Below, piece after piece: positions 56,601 through 64,000 of a DNA stretch of 64,000 bases; position 1 is the first letter of the stretch; each line of letters begins with the position of its first letter. Location: contig JAUSMR010000155.1 in NCBI GenBank assembly GCA_030645955.1, positions 1-64,000 of the forward strand. Direction: 5' to 3'. Source of the stretch: Gallionella sp. (GTDB taxonomy: Bacteria > Pseudomonadota > Gammaproteobacteria > Burkholderiales > Gallionellaceae). The notes under the pieces are model-generated. The model saw only the letters and a list, made by a program, of their open reading frames with translations, did no database searches and was not told where the DNA came from. Both the position numbers and the translations under genes were made by a program.

Positions 56601-57471
56601 CGCCGGTTTTGAACACCCGGTCCTGCTCCGCCGCAGACAGCCTCGCAAACAGCGGCAGTACTTCGATACCCCTAGGATGATGCTTGCGCAACACTTCCGC
56701 CGTATCGCGAATTTCGCGCTCGCCGGGCAGGAACACCAGCACATCACCTTTTAATCCGCCAGCCGCCAGTTCATCCAGCGCAGAACTCACCGCCTGCGGG
56801 ACATCCTGCGCATCGCCTGCCTCATCCAGTTGCAACGGGTGATAGCGCGTCTCGATCGGGTAGCTGCGCCCGGACACCTCGATCATCAATGCGCCAAAAT
56901 GCCTGGCGAAGCGGTCTGCATCCAGCGTGGCCGAGGTGATGATGAGCTTGAGATCGGGGCGGCGCGGCAGCAGCTGTTTGAGATAACCGAGCAGGAAGTC
57001 GATGTTCAGGCTGCGCTCGTGCGCCTCGTCGATGATCAGCGTGTCGTAATTTTTCAGCAGCGGATCGCTGTGAATTTCCGCCAGCAGGATACCGTCGGTC
57101 ATCAGCTTAATGCTGGTGTCCGGCGACACCTTGTCGTGGAAACGCACCTTGTAGCCTACCGCGCCGCCGAGCTCGGTTTTCAGTTCGACCGCGATACGCG
57201 TCGCCACCGACCGCGCCGCCACCCGGCGCGGCTGAGTGTGGCCGATGCAGCCCCGCACACCGCGCCCCAGCGTCAGGCAGATTTTCGGCAACTGCGTGGT
57301 CTTGCCCGAGCCGGTTTCGCCGCACACGATGACCACCTGATTTTCGCCGATGGCGCGCGCCAAATCCGCGCGCTTTTGCACCACCGGCAGATCGGCGGGA
57401 AACTCGATCGCGGACAGAGAATCAAGACGCGCCTTGCGCCGCAAGGCGCTGGCTGATAACACGGTATTCAA
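53608..57471 (-). CDS. hrpA: ATP-dependent RNA helicase HrpA
   Basis: A DEAH-box 3'-5' helicase implicated in rescue of stalled or collided ribosomes. The 1287-residue length is normal. Motif I GETGSGKTTQ, motif II DEAH (IIDEAHERSLN), motif III SATLD and motif VI QRAGRCGR are all present, then winged-helix, ratchet and OB-type domains and the HrpA-specific C-terminal region (DUF3418). Residues ~562-600 are an in-frame Pro/Gly-rich insert (SPLPPPTPPLKGGERGGG..) read from repeats at 55668-55788, between the helicase core and later domains. Start ATG 57471. Confidence 0.96.
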   Translation of the reverse strand: MNTVLSASALRRKARLDSLSAIEFPADLPVVQKRADLARAIGENQVVIVCGETGSGKTTQLPKICLTLGRGVRGCIGHTQPRRVAARSVATRIAVELKTELGGAVGYKVRFHDKVSPDTSIKLMTDGILLAEIHSDPLLKNYDTLIIDEAHERSLNIDFLLGYLKQLLPRRPDLKLIITSATLDADRFARHFGALMIEVSGRSYPIETRYHPLQLDEAGDAQDVPQAVSSALDELAAGGLKGDVLVFLPGEREIRDTAEVLRKHHPRGIEVLPLFARLSAAEQDRVFKTGAQRRVVLATNVAETSLTVPNIGYVIDCGLARVNRYSIRQKVEQLHIEKISRAAANQRAGRCGRVMSGVCIRLYDEADFLQRVEFTDPEIFRVSLATAILRMSALELGEIAEFPFLEPPTPRMIADGYQLLAELGAIDEALQLTHLGHELAKLPLDPKIARLLLAGRQYHCLTEILIIASALSVQDPRERPLDRQEAADAAHKRFADERSDFLAYPKIWAWFEQAVAHKKSNRLLAEACRENFLSPLRLREWRELHQQLHAQVAEMGMFAARAVSPLPPPTPPLKGGERGGGRASHPPLQGEGWGGDGVRTPATYEQIHKALLCGLLGNIGMKSVESNEYLGARGIKFFIAPNSVLAKKGSKWVMAGELIETHRLYARCVARIEPEWLEEVGAHLIKRHYYDPHWEKKAAQVAAYERSTLHGLLLNARKRVHYGPMNVAESREIFIRQALVEGEFNTQAPFFAHNQKLITDIEALEHKARRPDVLVDDELIFAFYDSRVPAHIHNGAAFEHWRKEAERDDTKLLYLKKDDLMRHEAAGITTDQFPPQLKIDSVSFALGYNFSPGKNDDGITLTAPLELINQVSAARCEWLIPGILAEKVAQLLKTLPQKIRRNLVPVPEFAAVFCREVPASNTPLLQSLARYIREQKQLDVPLDAFRLEQLPPHLLMNFRIVDEHGRQLGMSRNFAQLHGELAPRVMPATIAATRAVAGEKGEAASEQRYTSWSFGAFAETSVVKRAGQAVTVFNALVDEGDAVMLRSFDTRDAAQLAHRGGLRRLFMLLLKEQVKYLEKNLPDAQRLGMLFMPFGTQQDLHQQILAMTFERCCLNDPLPANEAEFVARGKEAKNRLLLVAQELARLVGSVLAEYQIVQKNMPHLKASAQAHQDVRAQLEWLLHKRFIAETTYERLQHVPRYLKAVNLRIEKLRSNPARDAQCMVQMQPLNQAWQKLRQAQQGKADSRVDEFAWMLQELRVSLFAQELKTPVIVSVKRLEKMLAGLRG
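55668..55788. repeat. Compound CCCCATCCCCACCCC repeat inside hrpA
   Basis: GGGGTTCGCACCCCATCCCC, ACCCCAGCCCTCCCCTTGAAGG, and CTCTCCCCCCTTCAAGGGGGGAGTTGG form two inverted repeats in tandem. An intergenic relative lies at about 45853-45885. Confidence 0.85.
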
Positions 57472-57494
57472 GCTCTAAGCCTCATGAAAGTAAA

Positions 57495-57520
57495 AGGGAT
57501 TAGCACATGGCTAATCCCTC
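57495..57520 (-). terminator. Terminator hairpin next to the first tRNA-end copy
   Basis: On the minus strand, AGGGATTAGC pairs with GCTAATCCCT and is followed by TTTTACTTTC. It lies just past the partial tRNA copy at 57525-57567 and so looks like the native terminator of the tRNA gene before island insertion. Confidence 0.65.
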
Positions 57521-57524
57521 TATG

Positions 57525-57567
57525 TAGTGGATTGTGGTGGACTTGAACCACCGGCCAAAGGAATATG
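57525..57567 (-). repeat. att-like partial copy 1 of the CAT tRNA 3' half
   Basis: About 43 bases (GTGGTGGACTTGAACCACCG, then GCCAAAGGAATATG) match, with several mismatches, the T-arm to anticodon part of the tRNA at 62773-62849. It marks the hrpA-side boundary of the island. Confidence 0.75.
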
Positions 57568-57722
57568 TGACCCGTCAATAGCCGTGCATTATAGAGCTAT
57601 GCAAAACAATAACATCAAACGCATCACTGCATATGGGGCAGTCGCGATCTGATTAAAGAGGGGAAGAAAAGAACCGGCGCAAGGTTGGCTCCTGCGATAG
57701 CCAGTGATCAGTTCACAAGAGA

Positions 57723-58109
57723 CTACCGCTTTATACAGGCGAATTTCCACATAATTTCGATGCCGCTGTCGGGCGGGACTGGCTTCCACTTCGTGGTATA
57801 AGTGTCGCTATAGACCACTTTACCACTGCCCATATTTTTAGAGTGCTGCGAGGAAGCACGCCTTCTCGATTTCACTTCCTTGCAGTCGTATTCATGTTGA
57901 TCCTTCGCCGACAAATACGCTTCACCCATATCTTTATTAGCCGTCTTAAAGTCAGTCAGTTGCCACATTTTTGCCCTATTGCCCGCCCTTTGAATGGTGG
58001 CGGGATCGATGTAGATGGTCGTGTTTTCATTGCTGGCAATATCTACCCACTCCGCCATCGCACTATTGCTCACAGCGGTTAATAGCATCATCAAAATAAC
58101 TTTACGCAT
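57723..58109 (-). CDS. Surface-adhesin-E-like exported protein
   Basis: A 128-residue protein with a signal peptide (KVILMMLLTAVSNSAMA). The mature part, WVDIASNENTTIYIDPATIQ..VKMWQLTDFK-like..EYDCKEVKSRRR, matches small periplasmic or surface proteins of the adhesin-E family by pattern; function is unknown. It lies between the two partial tRNA copies, so it belongs to the outer (older) island segment. Confidence 0.65.
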   Translation of the reverse strand: MRKVILMMLLTAVSNSAMAEWVDIASNENTTIYIDPATIQRAGNRAKMWQLTDFKTANKDMGEAYLSAKDQHEYDCKEVKSRRRASSQHSKNMGSGKVVYSDTYTTKWKPVPPDSGIEIMWKFACIKR

Positions 58110-58372
58110 TGCAATCCCTTATAAATTGAACTTCAACTGTATATGTAACCGTGCTTCCCTCTGCCTGTCGTCTTCCAACGGGTAGATTTCATGCTGCCAC
58201 TTTTCCATTCTGCTGGGCGATGGGCCAGTCATCCAAAAGGCCGGACTGAATGTATCCTTCTGGTGGAAGCTGGGGCAGGCACTGTCCTTCAGATCAAGTA
58301 AAGACGTAGCCTGCCACCAACAGGCAACATTGAAGCCGTTGACAGTTTGTTGACAGACAAAATAAGAAAGTG

Positions 58373-58391
58373 GTTACGCATCGCGCAACCC
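58373..58391 (-). terminator. Terminator-like hairpin next to the second tRNA-end copy
   Basis: On the minus strand, GGTTGCGC-GAT-GCGTAACC is followed by ACTTTCTTATTTTG. It occupies the same position relative to att-like copy 2 as the hairpin at 57495-57520 does to copy 1. Confidence 0.5.
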
Positions 58392-58399
58392 CTTTGTTT

Positions 58400-58442
58400 T
58401 GGTGGGTCATGGTGGACTTGAACCACCGACCAAAGGATTATG
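58400..58442 (-). repeat. att-like partial copy 2 of the CAT tRNA 3' half
   Basis: 43 bases from the CCA end to the anticodon (TGGTGGGTCATGGTGGACTT.. to GGATTATG) match the intact tRNA with one mismatch. Homology stops exactly at the anticodon. This is the pattern left by a tRNA-targeting integrase. Confidence 0.88.
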
Positions 58443-59110
58443 CGTCGCACCAAAGACGCAAGCCATAACACATCAAAACAAATCAAAATCAAATAATCAA
58501 TCTGTTACAAATATTATATCATTCCAGTATGTTCCTGCTTTCGCTGGTTTTTTGCCTGTTAGTGTCCCGCCAGTGCCTCACGGTTGATCCGGCAGGCGGG
58601 GTGCATCCTTTGACCAAAAAGCATGCCCCCCGGTAATGTAAGGGTTCCCAAAGACATTCCTTGACGATGCCCCCTATGGAATTTCTCGGTGGCGCGGAAA
58701 AATTTTCCATGCAAGACCTTAACTTGTCTATTCACCTTCATTGTTCAGTTACGCTTTGCGCGTATGCGCGTGGATGTATTAATGTTTCACTCGCGCGCGT
58801 GAATTGTGCAGGGTGCAGCAAGGATCAACTGGGGAATGTACCAACTGCAGCATTCTTTCTTTTGCAGTACGCATCATTGCGCATAGGGAGCCCCTTGGGG
58901 CGGGTGGGGGCGTAAGGCAGGTGAGGCGGGGAACGAGCAACGCAGTACGAGCCGCCGTAGCCTGATTCGCTGGGCGGGCGGGGGACAAGAAACAAAGGCC
59001 ATGAGGTGATTTCGACTAGCTGGTCAAAAAGGCATGGATGCTACCGCATCCCGCCCACCTGACCAGCGTTACTCAAAATTGCACTTCATTCCTGAATTCG
59101 CCACTCAATA
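58443..59110. other. Gene-free stretch of the island (58110-59110)
   Basis: Apart from att-like copy 2 and its hairpin, I see no gene I can support. The open frames here have no recognisable features or ribosome-binding sites. Composition changes sharply, from A+T-rich near 58500 to very G-rich near 58900-58990, which suggests joined fragments of different origin. Confidence 0.5.
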
Positions 59111-60310
59111 TCATCTTGAATCGTCAAACAGGATCTCCAGGCGCATGCTGAACGCAGTGCTGGCCTGAAAAGCCCTATCCTTGGGAAAATGGAGTTGCGG
59201 GCTTAATTCAAAGAATAGCCATTCCTTATGCATTCGGTAACGATAAAACAGCAGCACGACATAATCCATCACTTGAAGTTGCGGATTGCTGACCCCAATC
59301 GCGCTCGCCTGATACATAAAGGCGGAGCGATCATTGATGGTGTGATAAAACGACAGATCCTGACGCAGGTCAAAGTTCCGTTTGTCCCTGAGCCATGTGG
59401 CATTACTGGTGGCACGAAACAGAAGCTGGGGCCTTATGATTTGCTCCAGGTCAAGCTGGGTGGTTTCACCCAAGCCCAGGGTATTAAACCAATACACAGA
59501 CTCCGCTGCTTTCAGCTGCCAGTTACCCACCGGGACTGAATAGCTACCCCTTGCGCGTGCGAAAAGCTTTGGCGGAATTGGAAATTTGATCCCCACATCA
59601 GTACTGAAATGCCAGGCGCGTTCCTCTGCTGCAACAACACGTACCGCCACGGCAACACTCTTGGGCACATTAACTTTATTCTGAAGAGCGGCATTGCCTG
59701 GTGGTGGCGTGGCTACAACAGCTGCATTTCTCTCGGGATCTGTTTCCACCACCAGACGCAATCGCCCCTCGGTTATAGGCAATCTCAAATTCAGCCTGAC
59801 GCCAAGATTAAACTTGTTTTCGCCGCCATATCCATCAACTCTGGCAGTGTCCACCTGAATTACACTTTGGTTGCTCTCCTGGTAATGACGATCACCCCCA
59901 AAGAAGCGATCGATATCACTTGCGAAGCTGGTAATTTTCGCGGACAAATAATCGCGCGACGTGTCCATCTGATCAAAACTATCGGGTATGGGTGTCGATG
60001 GAACAGGTTGCTCTGCCTGGGGAACAGGTTGCTCTGCCGGGGGAACAGGTTGCTCTGCCGGGGGAACAGGTTGCTCTGCCGGGGGAACAGGTTGCTCTGC
60101 CGGGGGAACTGATTGCTCTGCCGGGGGAACAGGTTGCTCTGCCGGGGGAACTGATTGCTCTGCCGGGGGAACTGATTGCTCTGCCGGGGGAACTGATTGC
60201 TCTGCCGGGGGAACAGGTTGTTCTGCGCCAAACAGTTTCAAGGGAAAAAGCACTGTCATGCCCAACAACAGACCCGGTATTAAGTTGAATCTACGTTTAA
60301 AGAAGGACAT
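59111..60310 (-). CDS. Exported protein with eleven AEQ(P/S)VPP repeats
   Basis: A 399-residue protein with a signal peptide (LIPGLLLGMTVLFPLKLFG), then eleven 7-residue repeats AEQPVPP or AEQSVPP (residues ~29-105). A ~290-residue part rich in alternating hydrophobic strands follows (FNLGVRLNLRLPITEGRLRLVV; LLFRATSNATWLRDKRNFDLRQDLSFYHT), suggesting an outer-membrane beta-structure. I do not recognise the family. The proline-rich repeats may span the periplasm or peptidoglycan. It starts 17 bases after the SUMF1-like gene with GGGAG upstream, so the two form an operon. Confidence 0.75.
   Translation of the reverse strand: MSFFKRRFNLIPGLLLGMTVLFPLKLFGAEQPVPPAEQSVPPAEQSVPPAEQSVPPAEQPVPPAEQSVPPAEQPVPPAEQPVPPAEQPVPPAEQPVPQAEQPVPSTPIPDSFDQMDTSRDYLSAKITSFASDIDRFFGGDRHYQESNQSVIQVDTARVDGYGGENKFNLGVRLNLRLPITEGRLRLVVETDPERNAAVVATPPPGNAALQNKVNVPKSVAVAVRVVAAEERAWHFSTDVGIKFPIPPKLFARARGSYSVPVGNWQLKAAESVYWFNTLGLGETTQLDLEQIIRPQLLFRATSNATWLRDKRNFDLRQDLSFYHTINDRSAFMYQASAIGVSNPQLQVMDYVVLLFYRYRMHKEWLFFELSPQLHFPKDRAFQASTAFSMRLEILFDDSR
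59996..60226. repeat. 21-base minisatellite, eleven copies
   Basis: Unit GGGGGAACAGGTTGCTCTGCC, with an alternative ACTGAT variant giving Ser in place of Pro. All copies are in phase with the host gene, so copy number can change without frameshift. Confidence 0.95.
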
Positions 60311-60327
60311 TGCCCAAACTCCCTATG

Positions 60328-61299
60328 TTACGGTAGCATCCTGGCCAGGCGAAATCCGAAGATGCTGAAACGGCGCGTTGGCTTGTTGCTGTGACGTACA
60401 CCTGCGCGCACGTGTTGCGGTGAATTGTTCCACGAGCCGCCGCGAAGCGTGCGCTTCGCGCCATCCCCTTGCCGGGCACTGCCGCCAGTCGGGGCACCTT
60501 CATAGCTGTCGTGATAACTGTCTTCCGTCCATTCCCATACATTCCCCAGCATGTCTTTCAGTCCGAATGCATTTGCCTTGAAGCTGCCCACCGGTGCCGT
60601 ATAGGCAAAACCATCCATGCATTTATGTACCCACCAGGATGTAGCGCCGTCTATCTGCGCTTGTGCTTTCTCGTCCGCAACATTCGCATATTCGCAGGCC
60701 TCATCAGGATTGTCCCCCCAGTAACGTGAGGTGCTGGTCTTGCCACGGGCAGCGTATTCCCACTCAGCCTCTGTCGGCAGACGGTATCGTTTGCCTGTTT
60801 TGCGTGACATCCATTTTGCATAGGCTTTGGCATCGTTCCAGTTGATGCAGGCAACAGGGTGCTTGTCGCCTTGTGCGTAGCCAGGTTTGTCCCAGTTGGC
60901 ACTGCGATCTTCGAAGGTACCTTTCTCAAGCGTCCAGCATTTGTCGTCGGTGCTATATTTGGTTGCTTTTGCGAATGCCGCAAACTGGCCCCGGGTGATC
61001 TCAGTCTTGCCCAGAGCGAAGGCGGCAACCTTGACGCGATGCACCGGGCTTTCGTCGTCACCCCGCCCTTTCTCAGTCTCAGAATCGGGCGAACCCATGT
61101 CAAAGCTCCCCGAATGGATGACCACCATCTCTGGACAGGTTGGACAGTCGCGGAAGATCTTGCCTACTTTGGGTGCTTGTGCAGCTCTAGATGCCTTAGC
61201 TGCTTTACCCTGCTTGGTGACTTGGGCTTGGGCTTGGGCTTGGGTAGGCATCCACATCAAACAGAAGGTGGCGATGACGAGGCCGAGTAGGTTGCGCAT
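60328..61299 (-). CDS. SUMF1/formylglycine-fold exported protein, lacking FGE cysteines
   Basis: A 323-residue protein with a signal peptide (LLGLVIATFCLMWMPTQAQA). The SUMF1 fold is clear: EMVVIHSGSFDMGSPDSE, LGKTEITRGQFAAFAKAT, CINWNDAKAYAKWMSRKTGKRYRLPTEAEWEYAARG, GNVWEWTEDSY, RGGSWNNSPQHVRAGVRHS and FGFRLAR. The two catalytic cysteines of true formylglycine-generating enzymes (in the RGGS..RCA segment) are absent, so a structural or binding role is likelier. The ATG at 61299 has GAGGAAAG 6 bases upstream; an upstream ATG at 61314 is less well placed. Confidence 0.9.
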   Translation of the reverse strand: MRNLLGLVIATFCLMWMPTQAQAQAQVTKQGKAAKASRAAQAPKVGKIFRDCPTCPEMVVIHSGSFDMGSPDSETEKGRGDDESPVHRVKVAAFALGKTEITRGQFAAFAKATKYSTDDKCWTLEKGTFEDRSANWDKPGYAQGDKHPVACINWNDAKAYAKWMSRKTGKRYRLPTEAEWEYAARGKTSTSRYWGDNPDEACEYANVADEKAQAQIDGATSWWVHKCMDGFAYTAPVGSFKANAFGLKDMLGNVWEWTEDSYHDSYEGAPTGGSARQGDGAKRTLRGGSWNNSPQHVRAGVRHSNKPTRRFSIFGFRLARMLP

Positions 61300-61592
61300 G
61301 GGTGCTTTCCTCATTTTCAACGGATTAGTTGATTGAACACTTCCCGTCCATATATCACGGTGGGTTTAAATACATACCGCACTATCTTACAGACTCAATT
61401 CATCGCGAATATTTTCTGAGGGTTTCGCCAGACAATCTGTGCGGTAGCGCACTTAGCAGGATGCTAATCTCTTGCATCACCATCTGCGGCCTCAGTGAGT
61501 GTTGGTTGGTTGCTGGCTAAGACTGGCAGGAGTGGCTCCGCTAGTTTGGACAGTATTTCCCATTTCTTAAGTGGAAGCCTTGCGGTTAATGC
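61300..61592. other. Non-coding gap of the island with the IS3 right end
   Basis: No gene seen. The part from about 61518 to 61592 (TGGCAGGAGTGGCTCCGCTAG, TTTGGACAGTATTTCCC) looks like the terminal region of an IS3-family element. The rest (61300-61517) presumably holds the promoter of the SUMF1-like gene, though I cannot point to convincing boxes. Confidence 0.5.
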
Positions 61593-61735
61593 CTACGCTG
61601 CTTTTTGCATTGCAGGTAGGTTGTCGAAGTAGAACTCATCCGGCGTTTTGTCGTCAAGCGCCGTATGCGGTCTGTTCTGGTTGTAGAACTTGAAATATTT
61701 CTCCAAGCCCCGCTTTGCATCACTCACGCTGCAGG
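61518..61735 (-). mobile_element. Remnant of an IS3-family insertion sequence (3' end of orfB)
   Basis: The minus strand from 61727 to 61593 encodes the transposase tail EKYFKFYNQNRPHTALDDKT.. DEFYF and a TAG stop at 61593-61595. NxxRPHxALxxxTPxExY is the conserved C-terminus of IS3-family (rve integrase) transposases. The DDE core is missing. Its left break point joins the methyltransferase gene directly. Confidence 0.88.
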
Positions 61736-62653
61736 ATAATCATACTTAACCAATGTTTCCCAAATATGGTAGTACCGCGAATACTGATCCTTTGTGTAGG
61801 GCGGATCTGCATAGACCACAGACGGTTTTTGCTTTGTCATTGATAGGCGCTGAAGTAAAGAAAGGCTATCCATATTGAATACCCTATTCTTTTTTCGCCA
61901 GTTTTTTGAACCCGCAGGCTTTAAGTTAAGCGTGCACTCCAACCAAGCATCCCAAACACTTCGTTGTCGTTTGGTTATATAGCCCCTCGCATTGTTCTCG
62001 TTGATATTCAAATATTGCGCAAAATGACCGGTTGTGGTCGCAACTTTCACGACGGCATGGCTCAGTGAAATAAGCAACCATCTTGACTCATCGGGTAGCA
62101 ATAGTCCGCGCTCTTCACATTGGGCGATCGCGTAGCGTATTGAATCTATCTCTACAGACTGAGCAAATCCAAAATAGCCATCGGAAAAGGTTATCGTGAA
62201 CAGGCAATATGGGAAAAGTTTAGGTTGGTTGTTCAGGTGGCAACGAATCTCGTTTAGGTATGAATAATTTCCGACATGCGCTGCATTCTCAAGGTACTCT
62301 TTCATTGCTTGAAAAGTGTTGTCTGATATAGCACTTGCTTCCAAATTCAACCGTTTAGAAAATCGTCGAGTTAACTCTTCTTTATTTGCATAGTAAAACG
62401 GGGCAACTGCGCTAATTATTTCCTCTTGCGAGGGCGGTGATACTTCCGAAGTAAACAGCGCGTTTGCCACTTCTGACGGGAAAACTTGTATGTCGTTGTT
62501 CCATACATTGCGCCTTTCGCCTACCGCCTGCCCTATTGCACACATCCCAGAAAATGCATCAAGGGTAATTCCTGGCTTTGCAGAACAAATAATGTCGGCA
62601 ACCATCGGCGCAATATCGCGCTTGGTTCCCATGTATGGGATCGAAAGTATCAT
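61724..62653 (-). pseudogene. D12-class DNA adenine methyltransferase, truncated at the C-terminus
   Basis: An N6-adenine methyltransferase of the D12 (Dam-like) class: PYMGTKRDIAPMV with SAM-binding motif I near LDAFSGMCAIGQAVGE (residues ~31-46), and the catalytic motif VVYADPPYTKDQYSRYYH (DPPY) near residue 285. The frame ends 16 residues later (LVKYDYPAA, stop 61724-61726), exactly where IS3 sequence begins; D12 enzymes normally continue. No restriction partner is visible. Low GC supports horizontal origin. Loss of the tail could inactivate it. Confidence 0.82.
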
Positions 62654-62739
62654 TCTTTAGTTGTATCCTCATTCGGAGCTTCAACACGCCAACAAGCATC
62701 TGCTCAAAGGTCTACTAATGGTCTACTAACTCAAAAACA

Positions 62740-62765
62740 AAAGGCCTGCATTTCTGCAAGCCTTT
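62740..62765 (-). terminator. Rho-independent terminator of the CAT tRNA
   Basis: On the minus strand, AAAGGCTTGCA-GAAA-TGCAGGCCTTT is followed by TGTTTTTG. It lies 8 bases past the CCA end of the tRNA and, by the island model, arrived with the inserted DNA. Confidence 0.75.
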
Positions 62766-62772
62766 GATTTTA

Positions 62773-62849
62773 TGGTGGGTCGTGGTGGACTTGAACCACC
62801 GACCAAAGGATTATGAGTCCTCTGCTCTAACCAACTGAGCTAACGACCC
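62773..62849 (-). tRNA. tRNA with CAT anticodon (Ile2 or elongator Met)
   Basis: A 77-nt cloverleaf with encoded CCA. Acceptor GGGTCGT pairs with ACGACCC, the D-arm is AGCTCAGTTGGTTAGAGC, anticodon loop CTCATAA gives CAT, and the T-arm is GGTTCAAGTCC. The anticodon region CTCATAATC..TTGGTC and the T-loop resemble E. coli tRNA-Ile2, whose C34 is changed to lysidine by TilS, but Met cannot be excluded from sequence alone. Its 3' half is the integration target of the island. Confidence 0.93.
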
Positions 62850-62858
62850 GAAAAAGAT

Positions 62859-64000
<1,142 letters not shown>

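Noticed and set aside
57525..58442. Functional tRNA genes at the two partial copies
   Set aside because: Both stop at the anticodon and lack the D-arm and 5' acceptor strand.
58661..58915. 84-codon open frame in the island
   Set aside because: No recognisable features, no ribosome-binding site, and it crosses an abrupt change of composition.
59996..60226. CRISPR array
   Set aside because: The units are directly abutting 21-mers with no spacers, lie in a reading frame, and no cas genes are present.
59992..60288. Plus-strand frame with repeats EQVALPG opposite the repeat protein
   Set aside because: A 21-base repeat gives repeated peptides in all six frames. The minus-strand frame has the signal peptide and ribosome-binding site.

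Overview
The window is chromosomal DNA of a chemolithoautotrophic betaproteobacterium. The gene set (form II RuBisCO with cbbQ, cbbO and cbbR, a short-form HisG, the mla-murA-his cluster, the glyA-nrdR-rib-nusB-thiL-pgpA order, an MSHA-type pilus locus) fits Nitrosomonadales, most likely the iron-oxidising Gallionellaceae. That placement is inference from gene content and order; no database search was possible. Most of the window is moderately GC-rich core genome. The stretch at about 57.5-62.7 kb is visibly richer in A+T and has accessory content.

Layout. 0-0.6 kb: 5' end of tuf behind a Tyr-Gly-Thr tRNA operon with a clear sigma-70 promoter. 0.9-6.7 kb: Calvin-cycle block cbbM-cbbQ-cbbO, with cbbR divergent. 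7-14 kb: minus-strand mlaF-mlaE-mlaD-mlaC-mlaB, bolA-type ibaG, murA, hisG, hisD. 14.1-29.8 kb: plus-strand MSHA-like type IV pilus/secretion locus (NtrC-type regulator, MshM-like ATPase, Ig-like lipoprotein, MshL secretin, MshN, MshE, MshG, MshI/J/K-like subunits, a GspK/PilX-like protein, one classical prepilin). 29.8-30.6 kb: a REP-associated tyrosine transposase (RAYT) between copies of its probable REP palindromes. 30.6-38.5 kb: cysS, glnS, a TPR protein, an L,D-transpeptidase, a cyclophilin, lpxH and a thermonuclease-like protein. 38.5-45.7 kb: tightly overlapped glyA-nrdR-ribD-ribE-ribBA-ribH-nusB-thiL-pgpA operon. 46-57.5 kb: pmbA, darP, an esterase, an unrecognised 513-residue protein, aat-bpt, pyrD and hrpA. 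57.5-62.8 kb: an island between hrpA and a CAT-anticodon tRNA, marked by two extra copies of the tRNA 3' half; it carries an adhesin-E-like protein, a repeat protein, a SUMF1-fold protein, an IS3 remnant and a truncated adenine methyltransferase. The window ends inside rpoD.

The most striking feature is the density of palindromic repeats and where they sit. Many intergenic gaps hold a palindrome of 50-90 bases, often of the form GTAGG...CCTAC. At least seven conserved genes (cbbO, thiL, cysS, hrpA, ribD, aat, mshK), and probably also the mshM-like gene and bpt, carry such sequences inside the reading frame with the frame kept open. Other copies supply stop codons (glnS, the prepilin gene, the RAYT gene itself) or probably a ribosome-binding site (mlaD). 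A RAYT in the same window suggests an active source for at least the GTAG family. This resembles the Rickettsia palindromic elements that insert into proteins, but with several sequence families at once, and it is the best candidate here for an undescribed system. The second candidate is the MSHA-like locus, which pairs a secretin with an Ig-repeat lipoprotein under what looks like a duplicated promoter and signal-peptide cassette, and which has no major pilin gene in view.
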